Shown here piece after piece: positions 17,233-26,493 of a stretch of 64,000 nt of DNA. The notes under the pieces are model-generated. The model searched no databases and was not told the origin of the DNA. It was given only the letters and a program-made list of their open reading frames with translations. Position 1 is the first letter of the stretch; every line of letters begins with the position of its first letter. Origin of the DNA: Stieleria neptunia (GTDB taxonomy: Bacteria; Planctomycetota; Planctomycetia; Pirellulales; Pirellulaceae). Made by a program: the position numbers and the translations under genes. The stretch is from NCBI RefSeq assembly GCF_007754155.1, contig NZ_CP037423.1, forward strand, positions 9,482,938 through 9,546,937, written 5' to 3'.

Positions 17233-18630
17233 CTACCCAGCTAGTTCATTGGGGACCACTCGCAGGTTGAGTGCAGCTGCCCGTTTCGCCAGGTTTTCCA
17301 TTGCTCGCTTCTTGTATTGCTGTTCGTAATAGTCGTTGCCGACATCGACATATTCCCTCCCGTACTTCAGCATCCCATAAACTATTTTCGCGAGCTTGTG
17401 GGCCGTCGCCGTGATCGCTTTGGGTGAACCAAGACGGGAACGGATCCTGCGAAAGAACGCTCCTAAGGCGCAGTTTGATCGTGCCAGGGACGCGGCGGCT
17501 GTTCGAAGTGCGGCGGCGGCTCGGTTCGCACTTGTACGTGTTTTACCACTGAGCAATTTCCCACCTGTCTTCTTACTGCCCGGACATAGGCAAAGCCAAG
17601 AAGTGAAATGCTTCTCTGTTGCCCACCTACTCATGTCGGTACCGATTTCAGAAATCAGTGTGATTGCGGATTGACCGCTAATCCCATCAATGGTCGTCAT
17701 GTCGACGCCCAGCACCCGGTAGAGCTGATTGCGCATATCGAACCGGGGGCTATTGCTTCCAGCTTTAGGAGCCTTCAGCTTCGGCAGAATCTCACCGTCA
17801 CTTCGGTCGGAAAATGTACCCAAATGTTCTTCAAGCTTGGAATCGACTTCCGACAGTTTGGAACCGTAAAAACGGTACAGTTCCAGAGCCTGTTTTAACG
17901 CAAATACATGTTCTTCACGCCAATTGCCTTCCAGAGCTTTCGCGATCGTCGACTCGTCATTTTTGCACCTTGGATCGCGAAGTTTTGCGAGTAGGTGAGG
18001 GTCTCGACTGCCCGCAACAATGGCATCCAAAATGGCAAGGCCAGTGGTGCCGGTGATGTCCGAAATGACGTGATGGAGCTGGACATTCATTTCCATCATC
18101 GCCTTCTGCATCCGTTGGATATGCTCGCTCGCGTTGGCGACGAGCATGGCTCGTTGCCGCATGTAAGAACGCAGAACACAAATTGCCGAATCCGGTCGAA
18201 ACGATCCGGCCAGCAAACCGTATGTGTGAAGCTGCTGGATCCACTGGCAATCCAAGACATCCGTTTTTCGGCCAGGAACGCTCTTCAGCTTGCCAGGCTC
18301 AACAAGCTTCACTTCAAACCCCCTGGCTTCGAGAAGCTCGAAAACTGGAATCCAATAGACCCCTGTTGACTCCATTGCAATCGTTTTGATTCCGCACTCT
18401 TCCAACCAATCTGCGAGCGACGCCAGATCGGATGTAAAGGTGCCGAAGCAGCGAACGTGTGATGAGTCGCGATCGGAGGGCACGGCAACATAGTGCTGGG
18501 TCGAACCAATATCGATGCCGGCAGCGTTCAAGTTGATTGTGTCAAGTGATTGTGGAACGGGTGCGTTGTCAATCGGAAACCCACCACGTGATCGACGCTT
18601 AGGTTTCCCAGAGGATTTCTTCTTGGCCAT
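17233..18630 (-). CDS. IS110-family transposase (DEDD + Transposase_20)
   Basis: A 465-residue recombinase of the IS110 family. The RuvC-like DEDD domain is visible: AGIDIGSTQHYVAVPSD (first Asp near residue 39), IAMESTGVYWIP (Glu) and GRKTDVLDCQWIQ (paired Asp near 128 and 131). The C-terminal Transposase_20 region includes GVDMTTIDGISGQSAITLIS and the serine-containing SGKTRTSANRAAAALRTAA, where the catalytic serine of this family lies. The frame is intact and of full family length (longer than many 330-420 aa members because of a basic N-terminal tail), so it may be active. Members of this family use a bridge RNA transcribed from the non-coding end of the element. Confidence 0.93.
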   Translation of the reverse strand: MAKKKSSGKPKRRSRGGFPIDNAPVPQSLDTINLNAAGIDIGSTQHYVAVPSDRDSSHVRCFGTFTSDLASLADWLEECGIKTIAMESTGVYWIPVFELLEARGFEVKLVEPGKLKSVPGRKTDVLDCQWIQQLHTYGLLAGSFRPDSAICVLRSYMRQRAMLVANASEHIQRMQKAMMEMNVQLHHVISDITGTTGLAILDAIVAGSRDPHLLAKLRDPRCKNDESTIAKALEGNWREEHVFALKQALELYRFYGSKLSEVDSKLEEHLGTFSDRSDGEILPKLKAPKAGSNSPRFDMRNQLYRVLGVDMTTIDGISGQSAITLISEIGTDMSRWATEKHFTSWLCLCPGSKKTGGKLLSGKTRTSANRAAAALRTAAASLARSNCALGAFFRRIRSRLGSPKAITATAHKLAKIVYGMLKYGREYVDVGNDYYEQQYKKRAMENLAKRAAALNLRVVPNELAG

Positions 18631-18830
18631 GGCGGAACTCCGAAAGGTGACTTCAACGGAAAAACGCGGCAGGCGCGGGAGTAGGGCTCTGTTATTCTCT
18701 CAAACGGGGTCAACGCCGTGAGGCGAGCCACCAATGTCATTTTCAAGCAAACTCCCGGGACCAGGCTGAGAAGCGGGCACGAAGCACCACGTAGAGAACG
18801 GCCTCCACGACCCGCCGCGTATCCGACATG
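17233..18830 (-). mobile_element. IS110-family insertion sequence (ends not resolved)
   Basis: The intact IS110 transposase defines the element. IS110 elements lack clear terminal inverted repeats, and I could not fix the termini. The boundary given at the right includes part of the non-coding leader upstream of the transposase, where a bridge RNA would be expected. The element lies between the globin gene and ric, both on the same strand, in a block otherwise devoted to nitric-oxide defence. Confidence 0.7.
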
Positions 18831-19093
18831 ATAATCCTCACACCCAGTTCCTCGGAATCATTTGGTCACTTGTGGCCTGCGGCGGCTGAGGAGCAACCCG
18901 CCAAGGAATCACCTGGTCTGCGATGCGCCGAAGGTGCTTCGTGCCCTCGGCCGGCCCCCGTGTCGGCGGAGGGTCGTTTGAACCGAGCGTTTGTCCTCGC
19001 TCTCCCCATTCGGACATCGCAGCAATGCCTCGAAAAACCTGGGGCCTGAGCGATTAGCCACTCAAATCCACGAAGAATCGTCTGTATGAAAGA
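18631..19093. other. Non-coding stretch upstream of the IS110 transposase
   Basis: 463 bases without a supportable gene; a 73-codon open frame at 18828-19049 has no family resemblance. The part nearest the transposase (about 18631-18830) is the expected site of an IS110-type bridge RNA and holds short self-complementary segments. The remainder to ric shows nothing recognisable. Confidence 0.45.
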
Positions 19094-19798
19094 TTACTCG
19101 ATTTCCAGCGCCTTGACAAAAAGCACGTTATTTTCTTTGTGGATGTGCTGGTGCATGTCGGCTTCCAACTTCTCCAGCGAGTCGAGCATTGCGCGGTAGG
19201 TGTTGCAGGCCCACTGGGGCGGAACAAAATCGTCGGTCGCCTCGCGCAAAATGGCCAATGCATCGCCGGCTTGGTCGTGTTCGTGTTCCATTTGCCGGAT
19301 CGGATTGGCGACACTGCCGCAATGGAACTCGGGTCGGTCGGTGGACGCTTCCAATTGCCGAATGATGGGAAACAGGATTTTCTCTTCCTTCATCATGTGC
19401 GGTTCGAGTTCGTTCTTGAGAGCCACGAACGCCTTGCGAACCGTCGCCAGTCGAGGCTCCTTGTCACCGTGGACTCGCGACACCTTTTCGGTCATGAAGT
19501 CCAGTCGCGGCAATTCCTCGCGCAGATAGGCGTGATGGGTCGATTCGATGTGATCGGCCAACTCGGTCAAGGTCATCGCGTCGGCGTCAACGGTGGGCAC
19601 TGAATCTCGCTGCGAGTCGCATTGCCCCAGTCGCGCAACGACGTCCTCGGGGTCGACCTTTCGCTTGGCACAGGCGGTTGCCAGCGAAATCTTGCCGCCG
19701 CAGCAATAGTCGATCTTGAGCGATTCGAACACGCGGGCGCGATCAGGAAGTTCGCGGACGAGTTCACCGACGGTGGTTTGTATATCAACGGTTTGCAT
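19094..19798 (-). CDS. ric: Iron-sulfur cluster repair di-iron protein (Ric/YtfE/ScdA)
   Basis: A 234-residue Ric protein that repairs Fe-S clusters damaged by NO and oxidants. The N-terminal DUF542/ScdA_N domain carries the family signature IDYCCGGKISLATAC near residue 30. The hemerythrin-like domain follows, with His/Glu ligands in ADHIESTHHAYLREELPRL (near 88), LEPHMMKEEKILFP (near 132) and MEHEHDQAG (near 170), ending with MHQHIHKENNVLF. Length agrees with YtfE (about 220 aa). It lies 81 bases after the NO reductase gene on the same strand, so the two are probably one operon induced by nitrosative stress. Confidence 0.93.
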   Translation of the reverse strand: MQTVDIQTTVGELVRELPDRARVFESLKIDYCCGGKISLATACAKRKVDPEDVVARLGQCDSQRDSVPTVDADAMTLTELADHIESTHHAYLREELPRLDFMTEKVSRVHGDKEPRLATVRKAFVALKNELEPHMMKEEKILFPIIRQLEASTDRPEFHCGSVANPIRQMEHEHDQAGDALAILREATDDFVPPQWACNTYRAMLDSLEKLEADMHQHIHKENNVLFVKALEIE

Positions 19799-19879
19799 CG
19801 ATTTTCTCTATCGTTCTCCGACCACTCCGCCGGTCGGCATTCAAAAAAAGACGAACCGGCGGAGCGGTTCGGCGATTTC

Positions 19880-22231
19880 CTAAATCGCTTCGTCAGTCTT
19901 CTTGAACGAATGGCCGGTTTTCAGTCCTGCGACAAACAGGACCAGTGCCAATGCCCCGAAGAAGAAAATGGTGTCGCCGGGGACTCGCATCCAACGCAGC
20001 GTTTGCATCAGATCGGTCTGCATGAACTCGCTGCTGCGGGCGTACCAGTAACCGGTCTCCACCGACGCTTTGGTTTGCAACAACCCGACCGGCAGCAAGC
20101 TCAACACGCACATCGCGAACAAGCCGATGTTCATGCCCCAAAAACCGATCCGCAACAAACCGTCCTTCCACTGCCGCGCCGGGATCAGCACCCGCAGGCA
20201 CATCAGCATCAATCCCATGCCCAGCATCCCGTAGACGCCGAACAATGCCGCATGCCCGTGCAGCGGCGTCGTGTTCAGCCCCTGCATGTAGTACAGCGCG
20301 ATCGGCGGATTGATCATGAACCCGAACAATCCCGCGCCGACCATGTTCCAGAACGCGACGGCGACAAAGAAATAGATCGGCCACTTGTATCGCTGCACCC
20401 ACGGCGTCGCCTTGCTGCGTCGCAAATCTTCCATCGCGTCAAATCCGATCAGGGTCAGCGGGACGACCTCGAGGGCGCTGAACACCGACCCCCAAGCCAG
20501 CGCGACCGTGGGCGTGCCGGAGAAGTACAGGTGGTGCAACGTGCCGATGATGCCACCGGACAGGAAGATCGTGGCGGCCAACAGTGCCGCCGCCGCGGCG
20601 ATTCCGGGTTTGACCAGATTCAATCGCATGAACACAAACGCGATCACCGTGGTCGCGAAGACTTCAAAGAAACCTTCGACCCACAAATGGACCACCCACC
20701 AACGCCAGTACTCGACCATCGTCAGGTGCGAATGCTGACCCCACGTCAAACCGGCTCCATAAAACAGGGCGATCGCGGCGGTGGCGACCGCCAAGAGGAT
20801 GACCAGATGCCGCTGGTTGTTCGCTTCCAACGCGTGACGGTCGCCCCCGTCGGCATTGAAAGCGGCCAGGGAATGGCTGGTGCTGAATTCAGACCCCGCC
20901 GTGGCGACATCCGGATTCGCGACGGGCAAATTCCCAACCCCGTTCTTCCGCAGCGCCGGAAGCAGCACGCAAATCATCAGTGCCAACCAAAGCAACAATC
21001 CGACCATCAGCAGGATCTGCCAAAAGCGTCCCAGTTCAACGTATTCGTAGCCTTGATGTCCAAAGTAAAACGATTGTCCGTCCGTCATCCGGTTCATCAC
21101 GCTCAACCATTCCCCGGCCAGCGATCCGACCACGACCAACAACAACGCCGCGAACAACACGTTGACGCCCAGTCGTTGAAACTTGGGCTCGTGATGACTG
21201 ACCAGCGGCCCGATAAACAACCCGGCGGCCAGCCAAGCGGTGGCGATCCAGAACAAGCCGATCTGCACGTGCCAGGTACGCGCCACCGTGTACGGCAGGT
21301 ACTCCGCGAGCGGGAACCCATAGAACCCGTCCCCTTCCACACCGTAGTGTGCCGCGACAATGCCGAGTGTCATTTGCACCAAGATCAACGCAGCGACGAC
21401 CCAGAAATACTTGATCGTTGCCTTCTGCGATGGAGTCGCTTCCCATAGCGAGAGCGGATCGGAGGTGTGCGCGTGACCTTCTTCCTCTTCTTCTCTTCGT
21501 GAAGCGTACCACCAAGCCATCGCGGAAATTCCGGCCAACAACACAATCACGCTGACACCCGTCCAAACGATGTTGTCGCCCGTGGGTCGATTGCCGACCA
21601 GTGGTTCGTGCGGCCAATTGTTTGTGTAGCTCGCGATGTCACCGGGCCGAGTCGTCACCGCCGCCCAAGACGTCCAGAAATAAAAGGCCGAGAGCTTGCG
21701 CAATCGCTCTTCGCTGGAGATCGCACCGGCGGGAATCGCGTAGTCCGCGTTGCCGTCGATAAAAACCGTTTTGTAGTGTTCGACGTTGCTGGCGAACGCC
21801 TCGGCGCGGATCGGGGAGACGGTCGCGATCCCCGTGGACGCGTCGTAATTGTTCTCATGCAATTGTTCGGCCAGTCGACCGGTGAGTTGCCCTTGTTGTT
21901 CGGCGTTCAGTTCCGCGAAGGGATTGCCAAACTCCTCCGTCCCCCATTTGTCGAGAATGAAGACGGCTTCGCGGTGCAGCCAATCCGCCGTCCAATCGGG
22001 CGCGACATAGCTGCCGTGTCCCCAGACGCTGCCGACCTGCATGCCGCCCATCGACTGCCAGACATTTTGGCCTTCGCCGATCTCCCCGCTGTCGACCAGC
22101 GTCACGCCGTCGGTCGTGACGAACCGGTCGGGAATCGGTGGCATCTCCTGGAAGATACGCGTCCCAATCCAACCCAGGATCAGGAAGGAAACGATCATCA
22201 CTGCCGCAAACGCGAGCCAAAGTTTTTTCAT
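19880..22231 (-). CDS. norB: Quinol-dependent nitric oxide reductase (qNOR, NorZ)
   Basis: A 783-residue integral membrane enzyme reducing NO to N2O with quinol electrons. The N-terminal membrane anchor (WLAFAAVMIVSFLILGWIG) is followed by the qNOR-specific periplasmic region with NVWQSMGGMQVGSVWGHGSY and PDWTADWLHREA. The heme-copper-oxidase-like core of about 12 helices follows, with YWRWWVVHLWVEGFFEVFAT (helix with heme/FeB ligands and a catalytic Glu), HHLYFSG and TTPLHGHAALFGVYG. Length matches single-subunit qNORs rather than cNOR (about 450 aa plus NorC). It is followed by ric and preceded by a DUF2024 gene. Absence of other denitrification genes in the window suggests NO detoxification rather than denitrification. 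Confidence 0.93.
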   Translation of the reverse strand: MKKLWLAFAAVMIVSFLILGWIGTRIFQEMPPIPDRFVTTDGVTLVDSGEIGEGQNVWQSMGGMQVGSVWGHGSYVAPDWTADWLHREAVFILDKWGTEEFGNPFAELNAEQQGQLTGRLAEQLHENNYDASTGIATVSPIRAEAFASNVEHYKTVFIDGNADYAIPAGAISSEERLRKLSAFYFWTSWAAVTTRPGDIASYTNNWPHEPLVGNRPTGDNIVWTGVSVIVLLAGISAMAWWYASRREEEEEGHAHTSDPLSLWEATPSQKATIKYFWVVAALILVQMTLGIVAAHYGVEGDGFYGFPLAEYLPYTVARTWHVQIGLFWIATAWLAAGLFIGPLVSHHEPKFQRLGVNVLFAALLLVVVGSLAGEWLSVMNRMTDGQSFYFGHQGYEYVELGRFWQILLMVGLLLWLALMICVLLPALRKNGVGNLPVANPDVATAGSEFSTSHSLAAFNADGGDRHALEANNQRHLVILLAVATAAIALFYGAGLTWGQHSHLTMVEYWRWWVVHLWVEGFFEVFATTVIAFVFMRLNLVKPGIAAAAALLAATIFLSGGIIGTLHHLYFSGTPTVALAWGSVFSALEVVPLTLIGFDAMEDLRRSKATPWVQRYKWPIYFFVAVAFWNMVGAGLFGFMINPPIALYYMQGLNTTPLHGHAALFGVYGMLGMGLMLMCLRVLIPARQWKDGLLRIGFWGMNIGLFAMCVLSLLPVGLLQTKASVETGYWYARSSEFMQTDLMQTLRWMRVPGDTIFFFGALALVLFVAGLKTGHSFKKTDEAI

Positions 22232-22415
22232 GGGTGTGGGTTTCTAGTGTGGTTGGATTTTCATGCCGACCCTTATCTACACCAAACGGTATAGAATTAA
22301 TCCGGCGCGTCAAGAGGTGTCCGAGGGAGGTTCGAAGTTTCCCTGGCCGCGGTTGGCGAACGGCGCTATGCAGGAACGCCGCAGATCCAAGCACATCATC
22401 AGGGGTTTTGCAGGC

Positions 22416-22476
22416 TCATGGACGACAGCCTTTCCAGGCTGTCGCTGGTTTCGACGGCCTGGAAAGGCCGTCGTAC
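22416..22476. repeat. Palindromic repeat family F, copy 1
   Basis: Two linked hairpins, gacagcctttccaggctgtc and cgacggcctggaaaggccgt with following cgtac, lie between norB and the DUF2024 gene. Related hairpins occur at 40941-40965 and 41674-41790. Confidence 0.75.
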
Positions 22477-22495
22477 TTTCTCGGACGCTTCCGGT

Positions 22496-22765
22496 TCAAC
22501 CGGCGTCGCAAAGACGATTCACCAGTGGCACGACGGCGAAGCCATGTTGCTGCAACTCGGCGAGGGCGGCCACGCCGATCCGCCCATGACCCGACGACTT
22601 CCAGCGATTCCGTTGGATTTCAATTTCGGGGTCGTCGCCACCGACGTAATCGTGAATCAGACGCCGCACAACACGTTGGCTGGTCCCTGCGGGAACGATG
22701 GCATCAAAATGCAACACCGTTCCGTCTGGATCGGTCGCGTAGGTATCGAAGCAATCGTACTTCAT
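22496..22765 (-). CDS. DUF2024 family small protein
   Basis: An 89-residue protein resembling DUF2024: it opens MKYDCFDTYATDPDG, then VLHFDAIVPAGTS, matching the family pattern of a DTYV..DG..HFD.IVP start. The ATG at 22765 is chosen because a GGAGG ribosome site lies 7 bases upstream (an in-frame ATG two codons earlier is too close). The C-terminal segment SSGHGRIGVAALAELQQHGF is longer than in most members. Function is unknown. It precedes norB on the same strand, with a palindromic repeat in the 264-base gap, so it may belong to the NO-response block. Confidence 0.65.
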   Translation of the reverse strand: MKYDCFDTYATDPDGTVLHFDAIVPAGTSQRVVRRLIHDYVGGDDPEIEIQRNRWKSSGHGRIGVAALAELQQHGFAVVPLVNRLCDAG

Positions 22766-23065
22766 CGGCATTCCTCCAGCGGTCTCGAGTGATGCTCTCC
22801 AAAAACTTGATGGTGACGTGCCGAGCGGCCGAAACCTGCACCACAGGTACATCTTTCGGTTTCTCCAAGTCGATACGTCGATTCATTTGGTAAAATTTCT
22901 CGAAACGCTTCACATTGCTCGCATTTCACCGAAGCGACTGGCGATCTCTATCCTTGCGTCGCTGATTGATCACTGGACGCCGTGATTTGACTTGCGTGGT
23001 GTCGGCGAAGAGACTGTTGGCGGGAACCGGATTCGGTTCCAAACCGTCCTCCAGCGGAATTCAAC
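22766..23065. other. Gap between DUF2024 gene and sulfatase
   Basis: 300 bases between divergently transcribed genes, so promoters for both strands are expected here. A 69-codon minus-strand frame (22704-22913) overlaps the DUF2024 start and is not supported. No repeat or RNA gene was recognised. Confidence 0.4.
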
Positions 23066-24571
23066 ATGATTCAACTACTTGCTTCGACGCGGCCTGATTG
23101 TCAACGGACGCGATCACGACGTTCATGGCGCAACATCGCAACACTCGCCGTTGCCGCGGTTGCGACGCTACTCGGGCAAACCGTCGCGACTCCGAGCTTG
23201 AGGGCCGAGCCGACCACTCGCCCCAACATCGTCTTCATCCTGGTCGACGACTTGGGCTATGGCGACCTGGGGTGTTATGGCCAGAAACTGATCCAGACGC
23301 CGCGTTTGGATCAGATGGCTGCTGAAGGGATGCGGTTCACAGATTTCTACGCCGGCAACACGGTCTGCGCCCCCTCGCGCAGCGTCTTGATGACCGGGCA
23401 ACACATGGGGCACACCCACGTCCGCGGCAACGCCGGCGGCCCCGACATGTCGAAACAGTCGCTGCGCAGCGAGGACGTGACGGTGGCGGAGGTCTTGAAA
23501 GACGCGGGCTATCAGACGGCACTGTGCGGCAAGTGGGGACTCGGCGATGACGCCCTCGGTGGACGCGAGGGATTGCCGCGACGGCAGGGTTTCGATTTCT
23601 TTTACGGTTATCTGAATCAGGTTCACGCCCACAACTACTACCCCGAATTCCTGTGGCGCAACGAGACCAAGTCGCCGCTCCGCAACGTCGTGCAGCGAAA
23701 CAATCGCAGCTACGGCGGGTTCACCGGCGGCTGGGCGACGAAGAAAGTCGACTACAGCCACGACTTGATCGCCGAAGAGGCGTTGGGATTCATCAAGCGG
23801 AGTGCGGAAAACAAAGACAAACCCTTTTTCCTGTACCTGTCGCTGACGATCCCCCACGCCAACAATGAAGGCACCGGGGGCACCGGAAACGGTCAAGAGG
23901 TTCCGGACGACGGGCCCTACGCGGACAAGGACTGGAGCGACAACGACAAGGGCCAAGCGGCGATGATCACACGGATGGACGGTGACGTCGGCCGGCTGTT
24001 GGACCTGCTGGATGAACTGCAGATTTCCAAAGACACCGTGGTGATGTTCTCCAGCGACAACGGCCCGCACGACGAGGGCGGCCATGACACCGAACGCTTT
24101 GACCCCGCCGGACCGCTGCGGGGCATGAAACGCGATTTGTATGAAGGCGGCATCCGCGTGCCGTTTATCGTGCGTTGGCCCGGAACGACGCCGGCCGGAA
24201 CCACGTCCGACCACATCGGCTACTTCGGCGACCTGATGGCCAGCGCCGCCGAACTCGCCGGCGTCCCCTGCCCCGAGAATACCGATTCGGTCAGCTTCGT
24301 CCCCACGATCACCGGCAACGCCACCGAGCAGGCCAAGCATGATTACCTGTACTGGGAATTCTACGAACGCGGCGGCAAACAAGCCGTGCGGGCCGGCAAC
24401 TGGAAAGCGATCCGAATCCCGATGCGAACCGGAAAGACACAGCTTTTCGATCTCAGCCAAGACATCGGCGAAACCGAGAATCTGGCCGACAAGCATCCCG
24501 ACATGGTCGAACGCATGGAAGCGATGATGGCCGACGCCCACACGCCGCATCCGAACTGGCAACCGCGTTAA
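23066..24571 (+). CDS. Type I sulfatase (arylsulfatase family)
   Basis: A 501-residue exported sulfatase that hydrolyses sulfate esters, probably on algal polysaccharides or glycans. An N-terminal signal region ([18 protein letters not shown]) precedes the metal-binding [19 protein letters not shown]. The formylglycine signature [11 protein letters not shown] has Cys101 as the residue modified to formylglycine. Further motifs are [11 protein letters not shown] near residue 153, [12 protein letters not shown] near 260 and [16 protein letters not shown] near 325, with the Asp-Asn metal ligands. Length is normal for family S1. A formylglycine-generating enzyme is not in the window. Confidence 0.94.
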   Translation: MIQLLASTRPDCQRTRSRRSWRNIATLAVAAVATLLGQTVATPSLRAEPTTRPNIVFILVDDLGYGDLGCYGQKLIQTPRLDQMAAEGMRFTDFYAGNTVCAPSRSVLMTGQHMGHTHVRGNAGGPDMSKQSLRSEDVTVAEVLKDAGYQTALCGKWGLGDDALGGREGLPRRQGFDFFYGYLNQVHAHNYYPEFLWRNETKSPLRNVVQRNNRSYGGFTGGWATKKVDYSHDLIAEEALGFIKRSAENKDKPFFLYLSLTIPHANNEGTGGTGNGQEVPDDGPYADKDWSDNDKGQAAMITRMDGDVGRLLDLLDELQISKDTVVMFSSDNGPHDEGGHDTERFDPAGPLRGMKRDLYEGGIRVPFIVRWPGTTPAGTTSDHIGYFGDLMASAAELAGVPCPENTDSVSFVPTITGNATEQAKHDYLYWEFYERGGKQAVRAGNWKAIRIPMRTGKTQLFDLSQDIGETENLADKHPDMVERMEAMMADAHTPHPNWQPR

Positions 24572-24673
24572 GATCCGTGGGTACGCTTTGCCATCCGTGG
24601 TCTTTTCACTCCACACCTTGGAGGTCGCGGAGGGTGACTTTAGTCACTGCTTGACCGCCCAGAAGGAAATGCC

Positions 24674-26230
24674 ATGACCAAGCCTAATCGATCGAGAATC
24701 AGTCGGCGCGAGTTGCTCAAGAGCGTGTCAATGACACCCGCGATCGGTGCGTTGACATCCACCGCGATGGCAGACGACAGGGATGACGTCATTGCGCGAG
24801 CGGGTTCGTCACTGATTCGCGAGGAGAACGCCAAACCGGGCTCGCGCGACTGGCAACTCACGCGGGTGCGTCTGGATTCACGCGACGGGGTTCGGGCGTC
24901 GAAGATCGAGGGGTATTGTTCGCGGCAGAGTGTGGCGGCGGGCGAATCGATCGACATCATGGTCTCGACCGACCCGGCGCAAGCGTATGTGATCGAGATC
25001 TTTCGCACCGGGTATTACGGCGGTCGCGGGGCGCGGCTGATGACCAAACTCGGGCCCTTTGACGGTTCGGTGCAACCGGTGCCGGAGGCCGGCGACAAGC
25101 GGATTCGGGAATGTCAATGGACGCCATCGGTAACGCTGACGATTCCCGATGACTGGCCCAGCGGCGTGTACTTGGGTCGGCTTTCCACGCTGACCGATTC
25201 GACCGGGTTTGGTTACTGGCAAAACTACGTCGTCTTCATCGTCCGGGACGACCGCCCCGCCGACATCCTGCTGCAGTGCAGCGACAACACTTGGCAAGCG
25301 TACAACCAATGGCCCGATCGCGACTCCGTCTACACGCACCCCAAAGGCAACCAGGGTCCCTGGGCCGACGTCAGCTTTGACCGCCCCTACGGCATGTATC
25401 CGCAGATCTTTGAGAATCCACAAACGATCGGATCGGGCGAGTGGTTGTGCTTTGAGTATCCGTTGGCCTATTGGTTGGAAAAGCATGGCTACGATGTGAC
25501 CTATTGCTCCAACAGCGACATGCTGACGCCCGATCGAGGCTTAACGTGCAAGACATTCATCAGTAATGGACACGATGAATACTGGGACATCCGGCAATAC
25601 AACAGCGTCGTCAAACTGCGTGACGAAGGTGTCAGCTTGTTGTTCCTATCGGGCAACTCGGTGTGCTGGGTCAGCCCCTTTCGCGGCAGCATGGATGGCC
25701 GTGCGAACCGGATTCTGTTTCGCGGGGGGCCGTACGGCGGTGAGTACAAATGGGCGGAACTTCGCGAGCAACAGCACGGGCCGTTTCCGCATCGCGGCCC
25801 CGACGAAGGTTACTTGATGGGCTCGCGAAACGTTGATCCCGTCAACGGTGGCGGCGATTGGGTTTGTGCGCTGCCGGACCATTGGATCTTCGAAGGCACG
25901 GGCATGAAGCAAGGCGAAGCGATTCCCGGCTTGATCGGCTGGGAGTATCACGGCGACCCGCCGAGGGACATTCCCGGTCTGCAGGTCGTCGGCAAAGGAA
26001 CGGCGCTGCAAGGCGGCGTGAATCCTCAGGCGTGGACGTCGACGGTCTATCCCGGCCCCAAAGGCAACTTTGTCTTCAACGCCTCGACGATCTGGTGGTG
26101 CCAAGACCTGGCCAGTCCGCCGGGGCACTGGATCCCCTGGTCGCACTGGAGTCGCCCCCACGGGCCGGACGATCGTGTCCAACAAATCACCCACAATCTG
26201 CTGCGGCGGGCGATCAACCCGGTGGCGTAA
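24674..26230 (+). CDS. N,N-dimethylformamidase large-subunit-like protein, Tat-exported
   Basis: A 518-residue protein resembling the C-terminal part of the DMFase beta subunit (DmfA2-like). A Tat-type signal is present (SRRELLKSVSMTPAIGALTS). A beta domain (about 60-190, with IEIFRTGYYGGRGARLM and PDDWPSGVYLGRLS) precedes the glutamine-amidotransferase-like core with TWQAYNQWPDRDSVY, YCSNSDMLTP, FISNGHDEYWD and LFLSGNSVCWVSPF, which match the family. No small subunit gene is adjacent, so it probably has another substrate than dimethylformamide. The last codons and the stop (GTG GCG TAA) are provided by a copy of repeat family D. Confidence 0.85.
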   Translation: MTKPNRSRISRRELLKSVSMTPAIGALTSTAMADDRDDVIARAGSSLIREENAKPGSRDWQLTRVRLDSRDGVRASKIEGYCSRQSVAAGESIDIMVSTDPAQAYVIEIFRTGYYGGRGARLMTKLGPFDGSVQPVPEAGDKRIRECQWTPSVTLTIPDDWPSGVYLGRLSTLTDSTGFGYWQNYVVFIVRDDRPADILLQCSDNTWQAYNQWPDRDSVYTHPKGNQGPWADVSFDRPYGMYPQIFENPQTIGSGEWLCFEYPLAYWLEKHGYDVTYCSNSDMLTPDRGLTCKTFISNGHDEYWDIRQYNSVVKLRDEGVSLLFLSGNSVCWVSPFRGSMDGRANRILFRGGPYGGEYKWAELREQQHGPFPHRGPDEGYLMGSRNVDPVNGGGDWVCALPDHWIFEGTGMKQGEAIPGLIGWEYHGDPPRDIPGLQVVGKGTALQGGVNPQAWTSTVYPGPKGNFVFNASTIWWCQDLASPPGHWIPWSHWSRPHGPDDRVQQITHNLLRRAINPVA

Positions 26231-26246
26231 GCTTCCCGCTTGCGAG
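26222..26246. repeat. Short repeat family D, copy 2, overlapping a stop codon
   Basis: gtggcgtaagcttcccgctt followed by gcgag; the first nine bases encode the last Val-Ala-stop of the preceding gene. The rest of the 26231-26493 gap shows no other feature. Confidence 0.75.
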
Positions 26247-26493
26247 TGTTGCGGTGGTGGACGCAACCCCACTCCGTCCGACGTCGCCGGTGTGTGACAT
26301 TCGAGGTTTGCGGCCCAACCACGCAGGCCCCGCTGGCGCCGCAGATCGCTAGAATACAATTTCATCGACCGGTGAACGAAAACACTCGCGATCGATTCCA
26401 TTGTTCAAGTCCATTGTTCAAGGATCGTAAGCGAGTGCCCCACTCGCACCGGTCTGATCAAACCAGTCATCCCGACTTCTTGGAATCCCATTC

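Noticed and set aside
18828..19049. 73-codon plus-strand frame upstream of the IS110 transposase
   Set aside because: Composition unlike a protein, no family resemblance, and it lies in the presumed non-coding IS leader.
19622..21448. 608-codon plus-strand frame opposite norB and ric
   Set aside because: A Gln/His/Arg-rich antisense shadow of two well-supported genes.
22262..22310. Possible NsrR/FNR-type operator upstream of norB (tatctac...gtataga)
   Set aside because: The inverted arms match imperfectly and do not fit a known NsrR, FNR or DNR consensus.
22704..22913. 69-codon minus-strand frame MKRFEKFYQMNRRIDLEKP
   Set aside because: It overlaps the DUF2024 start out of frame and its C-terminal half is shadow sequence.
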